Positions 1 through 7,626 of a stretch of DNA of 64,000 nt are shown one piece after another (position 1 is the stretch's first letter; each line of letters starts with the position of its first letter). The stretch is taken from positions 1 through 64,000 of the forward strand of contig JAHHIE010000025.1 of NCBI GenBank assembly GCA_019358945.1. The letters run 5' to 3'. A program made the position numbers and the translations under genes. The notes under the pieces are model-generated. The model was given only the letters and a program-made list of their open reading frames with translations. It made no database searches and was not told the DNA's origin. This DNA comes from Stenomitos rutilans HA7619-LM2 (GTDB lineage Bacteria; Cyanobacteriota; Cyanobacteriia; Leptolyngbyales; Leptolyngbyaceae).

Positions 1-99
1 GGGAATTTGTTTTAATTGGGCTATGAGGGTCATGGACTGAATCCGTTTGAATTACATCTCAGTCCATCCTCATTTTCTTTTGCTTGTATGAAACCACCC

Positions 100-153
100 T
101 GCCCAAACTTGGGGGCTAGGGGGCGAAAGATGATCGCTTTTGCGTAAGTCCTA
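100..153. repeat. End of a dispersed MITE-like repeat (family B, copy 1)
   Basis: About 45 bases ending in GCGTAAGTCCTAA match, in inverted orientation and with few mismatches, the left end of the element at 49519-49682. The shared block carries the GGGGGCTAGGGGGCGAA stretch and the terminal TTAGGACTTACGC motif. The element abuts a Uma2 reading frame that opens immediately after it. A separate inverted repeat (ATGGACTGA at 32-40 and TCAGTCCAT at 59-67) lies further left. No gene is recognisable in bases 1-150. Confidence 0.55.
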
Positions 154-476
154 ACCTATGATTCTGATACCAACCAGTTAGAAGGCTGGCTGCGATCGGA
201 TGGCTACCTTGATGTCCTAACGGTGATGGACGGCTGGGCTAGCTTACGCTTGGGCATTCGCTTTGTACCCTCCAAAAACCCGCTACACATTATCCGTCCC
301 GATGGCAAGCCCTTTCTGACCTTTGTGGAATTGGGCAACGGCTGGAGCCAGAACAACAGCGAGTCGAAGACGATCGCCAACGAGCCGAAGACGATCGCCA
401 ACGAGCAGAGGCATTGGAGAATCTTTTGCAGCGCTACCGCGATCGCTTTGGTGAATTACCGGAATCGTTACAGTAG
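154..476 (+). pseudogene. Uma2-family endonuclease-like gene, 3' fragment, frameshifted
   Basis: The frame open from 148 reads TYDSDTNQLEGWLRSDGY and continues to LTFVELG. This resembles the C-terminal part of Uma2 (DUF820, restriction-endonuclease fold) proteins, where a 'LEGW' strand leads into a conserved tail. After LTFVELG the sense continues in another frame as a charged coiled-coil tail (EPEQQRVEDDRQRAED, then ALENLLQRYRDRFGELPE) ending at the TAG at 474-476. Such Gln/Arg/Glu tails are typical of cyanobacterial Uma2 proteins. The first half of the gene is missing and the repeat at 100-153 abuts the fragment, so it is both truncated and frameshifted. A GTG at 223 could start a short frame, but nothing suggests it is functional. 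Confidence 0.65.
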
Positions 477-496
477 TTAGAGCTAATCCAAAGCTT

Positions 497-638
497 TGGA
501 ATGAGAATTAAATAAGATCAGCTTTTGTAGGATGTGTTAGGCGCTAGCCGTAACGCATCACCGGCCTCGAAGACGATGCATTACGCGGTGCTAACACATC
601 CTACGCAAATATTCGGTTTTATTAAATCCACGATCCTT
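497..638. repeat. MITE-like palindromic element (family A, copy 1)
   Basis: About 140 bp, nearly identical to 21322-21466 and related to 62907-63057. The ends are imperfect inverted repeats (GGAATGAGAATTAAATAA against the complement of TTTATTAAATCCACGATCC). The centre is a long palindrome built on GTAGGATGTGTTAGGCG and CGCGGTGCTAACACATCC. It has no coding capacity of its own. Repeats with the GTGTTAGGCG/CGTAACGC core are very common in cyanobacterial genomes. Confidence 0.75.
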
Positions 639-703
639 TGGCCGTCAGCCGTCAGCTTTAATTCAAAACTCAAAACTCAAAACTCTACTCCCCCCTCCCC
701 CCT

Positions 704-2185
704 ATGCTCACTCAGGAACCGCCGAAAGAGATCACCCGCGACTGGCAACCGATCGTCCGCGAGTTTGAAGCCATTTTGGGTAAAAACGGAGTTGTACGGA
801 AGCGTGAGGAACTGTTGGTGTATGAATGCGATGGCCTGACTAGCTATCGGCATCGTCCTTCTGTCGTTGTTTTACCCCGTACCACAGAAGATGTGGCAGC
901 CGTCGTCAAGGTTTGCGCTACATATGACGTTCCCTTCGTGGCGCGTGGGTCTGGTACAGGTCTTTCTGGTGGTGCCTTGCCTACAGATGACTGCGTGCTC
1001 ATCGTTACCGCATTGATGAAGCGTATTCTGGACATTGATTTGGCAAATCAACGGGTGGTTGTGCAGCCTGGAGTGATTAACAATTGGGTAACGCAAGCCG
1101 TGAGTGGGGCTGGTTTCTACTACGCGCCTGATCCCTCCAGCCAAATTATTTGTTCTGTGGGCGGTAATGTCGCAGAGAACTCTGGCGGTGTTCATTGCTT
1201 GAAGTACGGGGTGACAACGAATCATGTGCTGGGGTTGAAGTTGGTCTTGCCAGATGGGGCGATCGTCGATGTGGGTGGCACCGTTCCTGAAATGCCGGGA
1301 TACGACCTCACAGGCCTCTTTGTGGGGTCAGAAGGAACGCTGGGCATCGCCACTGAAATTACCCTCAAAATTCTCAAGGCGCCTGAATCAGTGCGCGTAT
1401 TGTTGGCAGACTTTACCAGCGTCGAAGCAGCAGGCGCGACCGTTTCAGATATTATTAGTGCTGGCATCATTCCGGGTGGCATGGAAATGATGGACAACTT
1501 TAGCATTAACGCAGTCGAGGATGTGGTTTGCACCAACTGCTATCCCCGTGATGCCGCAGCCATTTTACTGGTTGAAGTGGATGGGCTAGAAATTGAAGCC
1601 GAAGCCAATAGTCAACGGATAGAAGCCATCTGTCTGCAAAATGGTGCCCGCAACGTGCGGATTGCAACCGATCCCGACGAGCGCCTCACCCTTTGGAAAG
1701 GCCGCAAAGCCGCCTTTGCTGCGATGGGCAAGATTAGCCCTGATTACTACGTGCAGGATGGCGTGATCCCCCGTACCACGCTGGAGTATGTGCTGAAAGA
1801 AATTGCGGCTCTAGGTGAGAAACATGGCTATAACGTGGCGAATGTCTTCCATGCTGGAGACGGCAACCTGCATCCTTTGATCCTGTATGACAACGCGGTT
1901 CCTGGTGCGCTAGAGCAAGTAGAGGCATTGGGTGGCGCAATTTTGAAGCTTTGCGTTCAGGTGGGCGGCAGTATTTCGGGTGAACATGGCATTGGTGCCG
2001 ACAAGCGTTGCTACATGCCAGAGATGTTTACTGAAACCGACCTGGAAACGATGCAATGGGTTCGCCAAACGTTTAACCCCAACGAACTTGCCAATCCTGG
2101 CAAGATCTTTCCCACACCGCGCACCTGTGGGGAAGGGGCAAACGCAGAGATAGCGAAGAAATTTGAAGGTATAGAGCAGTTTTAA
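704..2185 (+). CDS. glcD: Glycolate oxidase/dehydrogenase FAD-binding subunit GlcD
   Basis: A 493-residue FAD-linked oxidase of the PCMH (vanillyl-alcohol oxidase) superfamily. It oxidises glycolate to glyoxylate in the photorespiratory salvage path. The N-terminal FAD domain shows ARGSGTGLSGGA at about residues 82-95 and SVGGNVAENSGG near 150. The C-terminal domain has the family signature HAGDGNLHPL near residue 382 and GGSISGEHGIG near 425. Length and both signatures fit cyanobacterial GlcD. The ATG at 704 is preceded by a C-rich low-complexity stretch without a clear ribosome binding site. No glcE or glcF gene is adjacent, which is usual where the subunits are scattered. The related D-lactate dehydrogenase (GlcD-like) is the main alternative. 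Confidence 0.9.
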   Translation: MLTQEPPKEITRDWQPIVREFEAILGKNGVVRKREELLVYECDGLTSYRHRPSVVVLPRTTEDVAAVVKVCATYDVPFVARGSGTGLSGGALPTDDCVLIVTALMKRILDIDLANQRVVVQPGVINNWVTQAVSGAGFYYAPDPSSQIICSVGGNVAENSGGVHCLKYGVTTNHVLGLKLVLPDGAIVDVGGTVPEMPGYDLTGLFVGSEGTLGIATEITLKILKAPESVRVLLADFTSVEAAGATVSDIISAGIIPGGMEMMDNFSINAVEDVVCTNCYPRDAAAILLVEVDGLEIEAEANSQRIEAICLQNGARNVRIATDPDERLTLWKGRKAAFAAMGKISPDYYVQDGVIPRTTLEYVLKEIAALGEKHGYNVANVFHAGDGNLHPLILYDNAVPGALEQVEALGGAILKLCVQVGGSISGEHGIGADKRCYMPEMFTETDLETMQWVRQTFNPNELANPGKIFPTPRTCGEGANAEIAKKFEGIEQF

Positions 2186-2337
2186 GGGATGGCGGTCAAC
2201 TTTCAGCGGTCAGCTTTCAGCGGTCAGCGGTTAGCTTTCAGCCTGTCATTTGTCACTAAAAGCTGAGCGTTGAAAGCTAATCCAAGATAGGGTGCAGTCT
2301 CTAAGGAGAAACACTGTATTCTAGGCGGTCAGCTGTC

Positions 2338-2441
2338 ATACCAATTTGAATTGAAAATGCGACACATCCTGTAGGGGCAAGGCAATGCCTTGCCCCTACC
2401 CACCGATTGATCTGTAGCCGTCATTCTTTAAATCGGTATCA
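2338..2441. repeat. MITE-like element with perfect hairpin (family C)
   Basis: A short element bounded by ATACCAATTTGAA and the complement-like TTTAAATCGGTAT. It contains a perfect 14-bp inverted repeat with a single-base loop at 2371-2399 (GTAGGGGCAAGGCA and its complement). The flanking DNA (2186-2337 and 2442-2487) is filled with variants of the words GGTCAGCTTTCAGC and AAAGCTGAGCGCTGAAAGCT and holds no gene. Confidence 0.6.
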
Positions 2442-2487
2442 GCTTGTCATTCGGCGCTAAAAGCTGAGCGCTGAAAGCTACTCTGGG

Positions 2488-2661
2488 TTAGCTTTCACGA
2501 ATTAAATCAATCGTCATAGCTTTGGCAGCCAACCAGGAACCCCCTTTCCTTGCTGATGCCGATCGCCAAAGTATACAGAACCGCTCTTTAGATGGACGTT
2601 TGACGATGTAATAATCGTTACCTTTCTCATTAGGATGTTTGCACAGTATCTTGGCAGGCAC
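2488..2661 (-). CDS. Small basic protein, 57 residues, unrecognised, possibly 5'-truncated
   Basis: On the minus strand a frame reads VPAKILCKHPNEKGNDYY, then IVKRPSKERFCILWRS, and ends AAKAMTIDLIRES at TAA (complement of 2488-2490). The amino-acid make-up is protein-like (mixed charged, aromatic and aliphatic) in a region otherwise made of repeats. GTG at 2661 is the first start codon. The frame stays open upstream for about a dozen codons (EAKFVRNDNRR) without a start, until a stop just inside the DUF4142 gene. It may therefore be an intact GTG-started gene or the 3' end of a longer gene lost at the DUF4142 border. I do not recognise the family. Confidence 0.4.
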   Translation of the reverse strand: MPAKILCKHPNEKGNDYYIVKRPSKERFCILWRSASARKGGSWLAAKAMTIDLIRES

Positions 2662-2696
2662 CCGTCGATTGTCGTTTCTAACAAACTTTGCCTCTC

Positions 2697-3380
2697 ATGA
2701 TGAAATTAATTCGTTCTCGCAAATTCATTTCAACCAGTGCCTGTGCGTTTAGCCTAGCGATCGCCTCTTCCCTACTGCCAGCTTCGGCTCAAACCATGCA
2801 GAACGGTTCTATGCAGTCTAGCCCATCACAAAATGGCTCTATGCCGAACGGTTCCATGCAAGATGGCTCCATGCAGAATGGCTCCATGCAAGACGGCTCG
2901 ATGCAGAATGGTTCTACACCGATGCAAAGTGGTAACCGACGTGCGTCTTTAAATGCGGTCGACCGCCAATTTATGATGAAGGCGGCTCAAAGTGATATGA
3001 CCGAAATTCAGACGAGTCAATTGGCATTGAAGCGATCGCAAAATTCACAAGTCAGGCAGTATGCTCAGGAGATGATTCAGCAGCACACGCAATCAAGCAG
3101 CAAGCTAAAGCCTCTAGCGGCTGAAAAGGGGGTTGCGCTGCCCAAGACTCTTGGCGCAGAAAACCAGGCTTTGTTAACCCAATTGACGAAGTTATCTGGA
3201 ACTCAGTTTGACCAGGCTTACATGAATGGGCAAATCAAAGCACACGCCAAAACGCAAGCGGCTTATCAAAACGAACTGAAGCAGGGCCAAGATACAGACG
3301 TGAAAGCGTTTGCAAGTCAGGTACTGCCGATCGTAGCAGGCCATCTTCGCATGGCACAAAGCATGGTTGCAGGGCGTTAG
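2697..3380 (+). CDS. Secreted DUF4142 (ferritin-like) protein with NGSMQ repeats
   Basis: A 227-residue exported protein. Residues 1-32 form a signal peptide (basic MMKLIRSRKF, hydrophobic core, then LPASAQT as a likely signal peptidase I site). Residues about 35-75 are a low-complexity run of NGSM/DGSMQ units, encoded by a roughly 15-base minisatellite. The rest is the DUF4142 domain, a predicted four-helix ferritin-like bundle (DRQFMMKAAQSDMTEIQ, then VRQYAQEMIQQHTQSS, and IVAGHLRMAQSM at the end). Family members are periplasmic proteins of unknown role. ATG at 2697 is chosen over an upstream TTG (2688) because it leads directly into the signal peptide. It stands alone between repeat-rich regions. 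Confidence 0.8.
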   Translation: MMKLIRSRKFISTSACAFSLAIASSLLPASAQTMQNGSMQSSPSQNGSMPNGSMQDGSMQNGSMQDGSMQNGSTPMQSGNRRASLNAVDRQFMMKAAQSDMTEIQTSQLALKRSQNSQVRQYAQEMIQQHTQSSSKLKPLAAEKGVALPKTLGAENQALLTQLTKLSGTQFDQAYMNGQIKAHAKTQAAYQNELKQGQDTDVKAFASQVLPIVAGHLRMAQSMVAGR

Positions 3381-3612
3381 TTTAGCTTTTAGCTTTTAGC
3401 GGTCAGCTTTCAGCTTTATTCCAGGCTGACGGCTGACGGCTGCTTGAGTCAAACACAACATGCTTTTCACAAATGCTCTAGGACTGCTATAGCTGACCGC
3501 TGATGGCTGATCGCTGACCGCTAAAACCAATGCTTATAAACCTGATGAACGACTGACAACTGCCATATCACGCTTTAGCTAGGTTGACTCGTCTAGCTGA
3601 CCGCTAAAACCA
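3381..3612. repeat. Low-complexity GCTGACCGCTGA/GGTCAGCTTT repeat tract
   Basis: Non-coding interval made largely of variants of the words GGTCAGCTTTCAGC, GGCTGACGGCTGAC and GCTGATCGCTGACCGC in both orientations. The same word family occurs at 2186-2290, 2445-2490, 8490-8515 and 57760-57785. No gene or clear terminator is visible. Confidence 0.6.
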
Positions 3613-3616
3613 ACCG

Positions 3617-5305
3617 TCACGCTGATCGCGTCATAGTAGAAGGCATTCGCCAGAGTTGCTCTAAACGAGTCGCTGGCATGGTGAGATAAAGCACATCGCC
3701 AGCGCTCAGGCAAACTTTCAGCAAATCCCAACCGTGAATCGTTTGGCTGCGGGTTTCAAGATATAAGGGCGCAAAGTCAGCGGTGATAGCGGCTTCTTGC
3801 ACTCGCTTGCCGCAAAAGGGATGCCCAGGGGTGATTAACGTTGCCAGTGCTACCCACAGGCTATCAGCCGTCATACCATTGCCCAAAATGCGTCCACCCA
3901 AGGCAGCGGCAGCAAAGGCAGGTGCGACCAATTCCGCAGGGCTAAACACGGCGTCAAACTCAAACACGAGTTGCGCCATCCAGGCAAATTCTGGGTCTTG
4001 ATAGCGGACGATTACCGAAACCTTAGGATTAAGGCTTTTAGCATTGAGAGCAATTTCCAGATTGACCGTATCATTGCTGGTTACAGCCAGAAGTGCCTGC
4101 GCTTGCTCAAAGTTTGCGGCTTTGAGGGCGGCTGGTAGACTAGCATCGCCTTGGATCACCGGAATTTTCATCGCCCGTACTGTACTGAGAAAGCGACAGT
4201 TAGGGTCTTGCTCAATCACGACGACCTCGTGTCCACAGCTATGCAGATGACTGACAATTTGTACACCGACCCCACCCAGGCCACATACAATAAAATGGCC
4301 TCTGTGAGGAATCCGAGCGGCATCCCAAAAGCGATCGAACCGGGTGCCCAATACAAAATCATTGAGAAGTGCGTAGGAAATGCCAATAATGGCGGCTCCC
4401 ACTAGCATTGTGAGCACCGTAAATACCTTGAGATCATCTGGTGCGTGCTCTAAGCCGATGTCGTTGCCGCCAGCCCCTGTAATAATGCCAACGGAAAAGT
4501 AAAGCGAATCGATCCAGTTGGTGTGCAATACAGACGAGGTGTAGATCGTGGTGCTGAGCAGAATCATGATCAGCAGCATCAAAGCACCGAACAGTAAAGC
4601 TCGGCTGTGCTCTCGCAAATATTTCAGCCCCAGCGCCAATTTAGCGATTTTTTGCGTGAGAGAACGTCGTGTAGTACGCACATTTGGTTTGGTGCCAATA
4701 ATGAGCCGATCGCCCACCTGTAAACGGTAGTCTCGCGTAATGGCTGAAACCAGATCCACCTTGTTATCGATCGGCAAGTAGTAAATCAACATGCGATCGC
4801 GGTCTTCCCACAGGTCGCTGAGTTTGCGCCCCAGCCACGGATGGTCATCTTCAACGTGTTCTTCGTGAATCGGCCAGGTTTGCTTGAACAAATGTAGTTG
4901 CCCGATCGCCGCGTTGCCTAACGCTGCAAAGACAAAAATGGGGGCCGCCAGAGATGCCACACTCATGCTGATGTGGTCAGGTAAAGTGGTATCGAGGCGA
5001 TCGCCCAAACTCGTGTTAAAGAGCCGATTGATAATGCGAATACGCGGATTGAGCACCCGTGCCTGCATCAAGACAGCCAGATTCAACCCATCGTCACTGT
5101 CTGTTAACACTAACGTTTGCGCATCCCGAATCCCTGCCTGAATGAGGGTTGATGCCATCTGCGCATCACCAATAATGACATCCTCTTTCTCCACAGCCAG
5201 CGGACGGTTGTGAATGCCCACCACATGCGCTCCCTGCTGCCGGAGCAGACAGAGAATTTTGTAGCCAGTTGCACCCAAGCCGCAAACAATGATGCGTGGT
5301 TTCAT
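3617..5305 (-). CDS. RCK (TrkA-N/C) - two-helix channel-like - RCK protein
   Basis: About 562 residues. Residues 1-115 are a TrkA-N/RCK Rossmann domain (IIVCGLGATGYKIL), followed by a TrkA-C-like part ending in QVGDRLIIGTKP (about 210). Next come two hydrophobic helices (about 235-258 and 295-318) around a pore-like loop, DSLYFSVGIITGAGGNDIG, and then a second Rossmann domain (FIVCGLGGVGVQIV, ending near 450) plus a C-terminal TrkA-C-like region. RCK domains bind NAD(H), cations or nucleotides and gate potassium channels or transporters in the inner membrane. The canonical filter TVGYGD is absent; the pore loop reads TGAGGND. ATG at 5305 is chosen over TTG at 5320 because it starts directly at the Rossmann strand. 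It may be a divergent cation channel or a membrane-anchored redox/ion sensor. Confidence 0.7.
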   Translation of the reverse strand: MKPRIIVCGLGATGYKILCLLRQQGAHVVGIHNRPLAVEKEDVIIGDAQMASTLIQAGIRDAQTLVLTDSDDGLNLAVLMQARVLNPRIRIINRLFNTSLGDRLDTTLPDHISMSVASLAAPIFVFAALGNAAIGQLHLFKQTWPIHEEHVEDDHPWLGRKLSDLWEDRDRMLIYYLPIDNKVDLVSAITRDYRLQVGDRLIIGTKPNVRTTRRSLTQKIAKLALGLKYLREHSRALLFGALMLLIMILLSTTIYTSSVLHTNWIDSLYFSVGIITGAGGNDIGLEHAPDDLKVFTVLTMLVGAAIIGISYALLNDFVLGTRFDRFWDAARIPHRGHFIVCGLGGVGVQIVSHLHSCGHEVVVIEQDPNCRFLSTVRAMKIPVIQGDASLPAALKAANFEQAQALLAVTSNDTVNLEIALNAKSLNPKVSVIVRYQDPEFAWMAQLVFEFDAVFSPAELVAPAFAAAALGGRILGNGMTADSLWVALATLITPGHPFCGKRVQEAAITADFAPLYLETRSQTIHGWDLLKVCLSAGDVLYLTMPATRLEQLWRMPSTMTRSA

Positions 5306-5591
5306 GCTTGAGAATACCAATAAAGTGTTGATGGGTTAGGATAGGTCCTTCATTCTCGATCGCAGTCGCCATCAGGACTGTAGCTGAAAGCACTGTTACT
5401 ATTAAGAAAGGTCAAGGGAGCGTGAGGGATGAGGATGAAAGATGTCGCTTGCTTCCGCTTGCGGTGGGATGGAGTTTAAATGGCGGACAGTCCTTGTCTT
5501 TTATCTTCGCTTCTGCCTCCCCCGCTGCTTCCCCTGCCTCCCCTGCTTCTTCACTGTCCCCTCTGCCTTCATTCTCTCCTACTCCTTCCTC

Positions 5592-6005
5592 ATGACTTAC
5601 TACGTTATTTACGATGGCAACTGTAATCTCTGCTCCACATTAGTGCAGTTGCTGGAGCGACTCGATCACGGCGAGCGGTTTCAGTACATCCCTATGCAGG
5701 CTGATCAGACGTTGAGTCAATTGGGCATTACCTCGCAAGACTGCGAACAAGGCATGATTTTGATCAATGCCGCTGCACCAGAACAACGCTGGCAGGGCAG
5801 TACTGCGGCTGAAGAAATTGGGCGTCTGCTGCCGTTGGGGGATGTGTTTGTGGCTGCTTATCGTGCTTTACCGGGGGTGAAATGGACGGGCGATCGTGCC
5901 TATGCTCAAATCCGCGACAACCGCTACACGCTTTTTGGCAAGCGTGATCGTACGTACCAGTCGCAATACCCAGTGGCGTGCGAGTCGAATCACTGCCGTT
6001 TATAA
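5592..6005 (+). CDS. DCC-family thiol-disulfide oxidoreductase-like protein (DUF393)
   Basis: 137 residues. It begins YVIYDGNCNLCSTLVQLL, the DxxCxxC signature of the DCC (DUF393) family, a thioredoxin-like group named for the conserved Asp-Cys-Cys. The usual middle segment follows (QGMILINAAAPE, AEEIGRLLPLGDVF) and a C-terminal YRDNRYTLFGKRD-like element (here RDNRYTLFGKRD). It ends in two further Cys (CESNHC). The frame extends upstream to 5442, but ATG 5592 is the natural start because the extra segment is C-rich intergenic sequence rich in CCCTGCCTCCCCTGC. The substrate is unknown. Confidence 0.8.
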   Translation: MTYYVIYDGNCNLCSTLVQLLERLDHGERFQYIPMQADQTLSQLGITSQDCEQGMILINAAAPEQRWQGSTAAEEIGRLLPLGDVFVAAYRALPGVKWTGDRAYAQIRDNRYTLFGKRDRTYQSQYPVACESNHCRL

Positions 6006-6253
6006 GGGAACGGATAAGGTCATCAGGATGTCACTTGAGTGTTCAGCACCCGATGCTCCTAATGCCCTTCAGTACAAAGCGTTGAAGCAATCAGGACGTC
6101 AAGCAAAGTATCCGGATCTTTGACACGATCCTTGAAAACAGAGGCAAGGGTGGCTACACGCACAGATGCTTTTATGGCATTGATCGATGCGTTTGTGTTG
6201 GCATGGCGATGAATCAGTCCTGTTTGTGTAGCACGCTGTGAGTTTAGATTGAG

Positions 6254-7609
6254 ATGGCAAAGAAATGGGCGATCGTAGTTGGGATCAGTCAGTATCAGAG
6301 CTTGCAATCCCTTCAGTATGCTGAACAAGATGCCCAGGCAATGCGAGATTTTTTGGTGCGGGAGGCTGATTTTGATCAAGTGTACTATTTGACCGATCGC
6401 TCTCCCGAAATTGAGCTTGAGGGCGTTTCAATCTCCACGCAGCCAACCGTTGCAAATCTAAAACAGTTTCTTGAACTTCGGTTTGCAGTTCCCTTTCTCA
6501 AGCAGGGCGATACACTCTGGTTTTTCTTCAGTGGATACGGGTTGCAGTATGCAAATGCTGATTACCTTCTGCCCAGCGATGCGGCGCTAGACGCGGTAGA
6601 AACAACAGCCATTACAGTAGATGCACTAGCAGACTGCCTGAGCCGCAGTGGTACCACCCACACCGTTTTGTTCTTAGATGCCTGCCGTACCGAAGAACAG
6701 AAGTTTGGGCAGGGCTTTGGCACCGATCCCAGTGGAGTGACAAGCATTTTTTCCGCTGCCTTGGGTGAGACATCGCAGGATCTAGGGGCGTTTCAGCTTG
6801 GCGCGTTTACCTACGTGTTGCTGGAAGGGCTTTACCTAAAGGGACGTAAACCGGGTGCAACCGTGGCGCAACTGTGGCAACATCTATGCGATCGTCTTCC
6901 TGAGGTCACCTTGGGTTACGGGAAGCTGTCTCAATCGCCCCGCCTAAGCCCTAACGCAGCCATAGCACCAGAAGCAATGGTCTTACCCAAAATTGTCGTC
7001 CGCGAGAGTAGCAAGCCGTCTTACAAGAACCAGACTCGGTCAAAAGGTTCAAGGCGAGAGGCTTTGGCAGGTGTTTGGCAACGCATTAACAAGCTTGTTC
7101 AAGCAGGTGCCGCCAGTGGACTTGTTCTAGCGATCGGATTAGCTGGCATTGCGATGTATCGAGAAGTAGAGCGCTACCTCAGTGCCCCAGAAAAATGGGG
7201 TGGTCAACCTTCTGTGGCATCATCGGCTACCTTCAGCTTTAAGGATAATTTTTACCAGCGGCTTCCTAGACCGGGTACCTACTATGCCACAACCTCGCAA
7301 TTTAACTCGTCTTACCGCGAAATTAGCAGTGGCAGTGGGCGCTTCTGCATCAAGGTTGTCAATGCGCCTGCAAAAGCATCTGGCAACCAGCAAATCATCG
7401 TCAGCACTCTTTCGTTTCGTGAGAATGGCGCTTACATCGATGCCACGCGAGAACGCTTACAAATCGATGGGACGTTTACCGAAATTACAGACCGCAAAAG
7501 TACATGGCAGTGGTCCAAGGCTGATATTGATGGCGCTGGGCTGGTAGCCGAGTGTTTAGCCTCAACCACCAGTTATGTGCGCGAGGTAAAAGGCGGCAAG
7601 CCAAATTAA
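6254..7609 (+). CDS. Caspase-like (orthocaspase) protein with His-to-Tyr substitution
   Basis: 451 residues. Residues 1-235 are a caspase p20-like (peptidase C14) domain: strand AIVVGISQY at the start, WFFFSGYGLQYANADYLLPSD around 90-108, and VLFLDACRTEEQ around 138-150. The usual catalytic His (SGHG) is Tyr95 here, while the nucleophile Cys144 (DACR) is kept, so peptidase activity is doubtful. A transmembrane helix lies near 283-302 (AASGLVLAIGLAGIAMY). The remaining about 145 residues form an unrecognised, probably extracytoplasmic domain with KVVNAPAKASGNQQI and a Trp/Ser-rich strand. Cyanobacteria often carry several such genes with varied sensor domains. The ATG at 6254 directly starts the first strand of the domain. 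Confidence 0.8.
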   Translation: MAKKWAIVVGISQYQSLQSLQYAEQDAQAMRDFLVREADFDQVYYLTDRSPEIELEGVSISTQPTVANLKQFLELRFAVPFLKQGDTLWFFFSGYGLQYANADYLLPSDAALDAVETTAITVDALADCLSRSGTTHTVLFLDACRTEEQKFGQGFGTDPSGVTSIFSAALGETSQDLGAFQLGAFTYVLLEGLYLKGRKPGATVAQLWQHLCDRLPEVTLGYGKLSQSPRLSPNAAIAPEAMVLPKIVVRESSKPSYKNQTRSKGSRREALAGVWQRINKLVQAGAASGLVLAIGLAGIAMYREVERYLSAPEKWGGQPSVASSATFSFKDNFYQRLPRPGTYYATTSQFNSSYREISSGSGRFCIKVVNAPAKASGNQQIIVSTLSFRENGAYIDATRERLQIDGTFTEITDRKSTWQWSKADIDGAGLVAECLASTTSYVREVKGGKPN

Positions 7610-7626
7610 GCGCGATCGAGCGTCGC

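Noticed and set aside
1-150. A gene at the left edge
   Set aside because: No frame is open with protein-like composition; the segment holds an ATGGACTGA/TCAGTCCAT inverted repeat and part of a dispersed repeat.
2371-2399. Rho-independent terminator for glcD
   Set aside because: The 14-bp hairpin has no T-run and lies about 190 bases after the stop within a flanked repeat element; it is more likely part of a MITE.
5896-6123. Short frame after the DCC gene (5896-6123)
   Set aside because: It is largely a shifted reading of the DCC gene end and shows no domain or start signal; the interval 6006-6253 is treated as non-coding.
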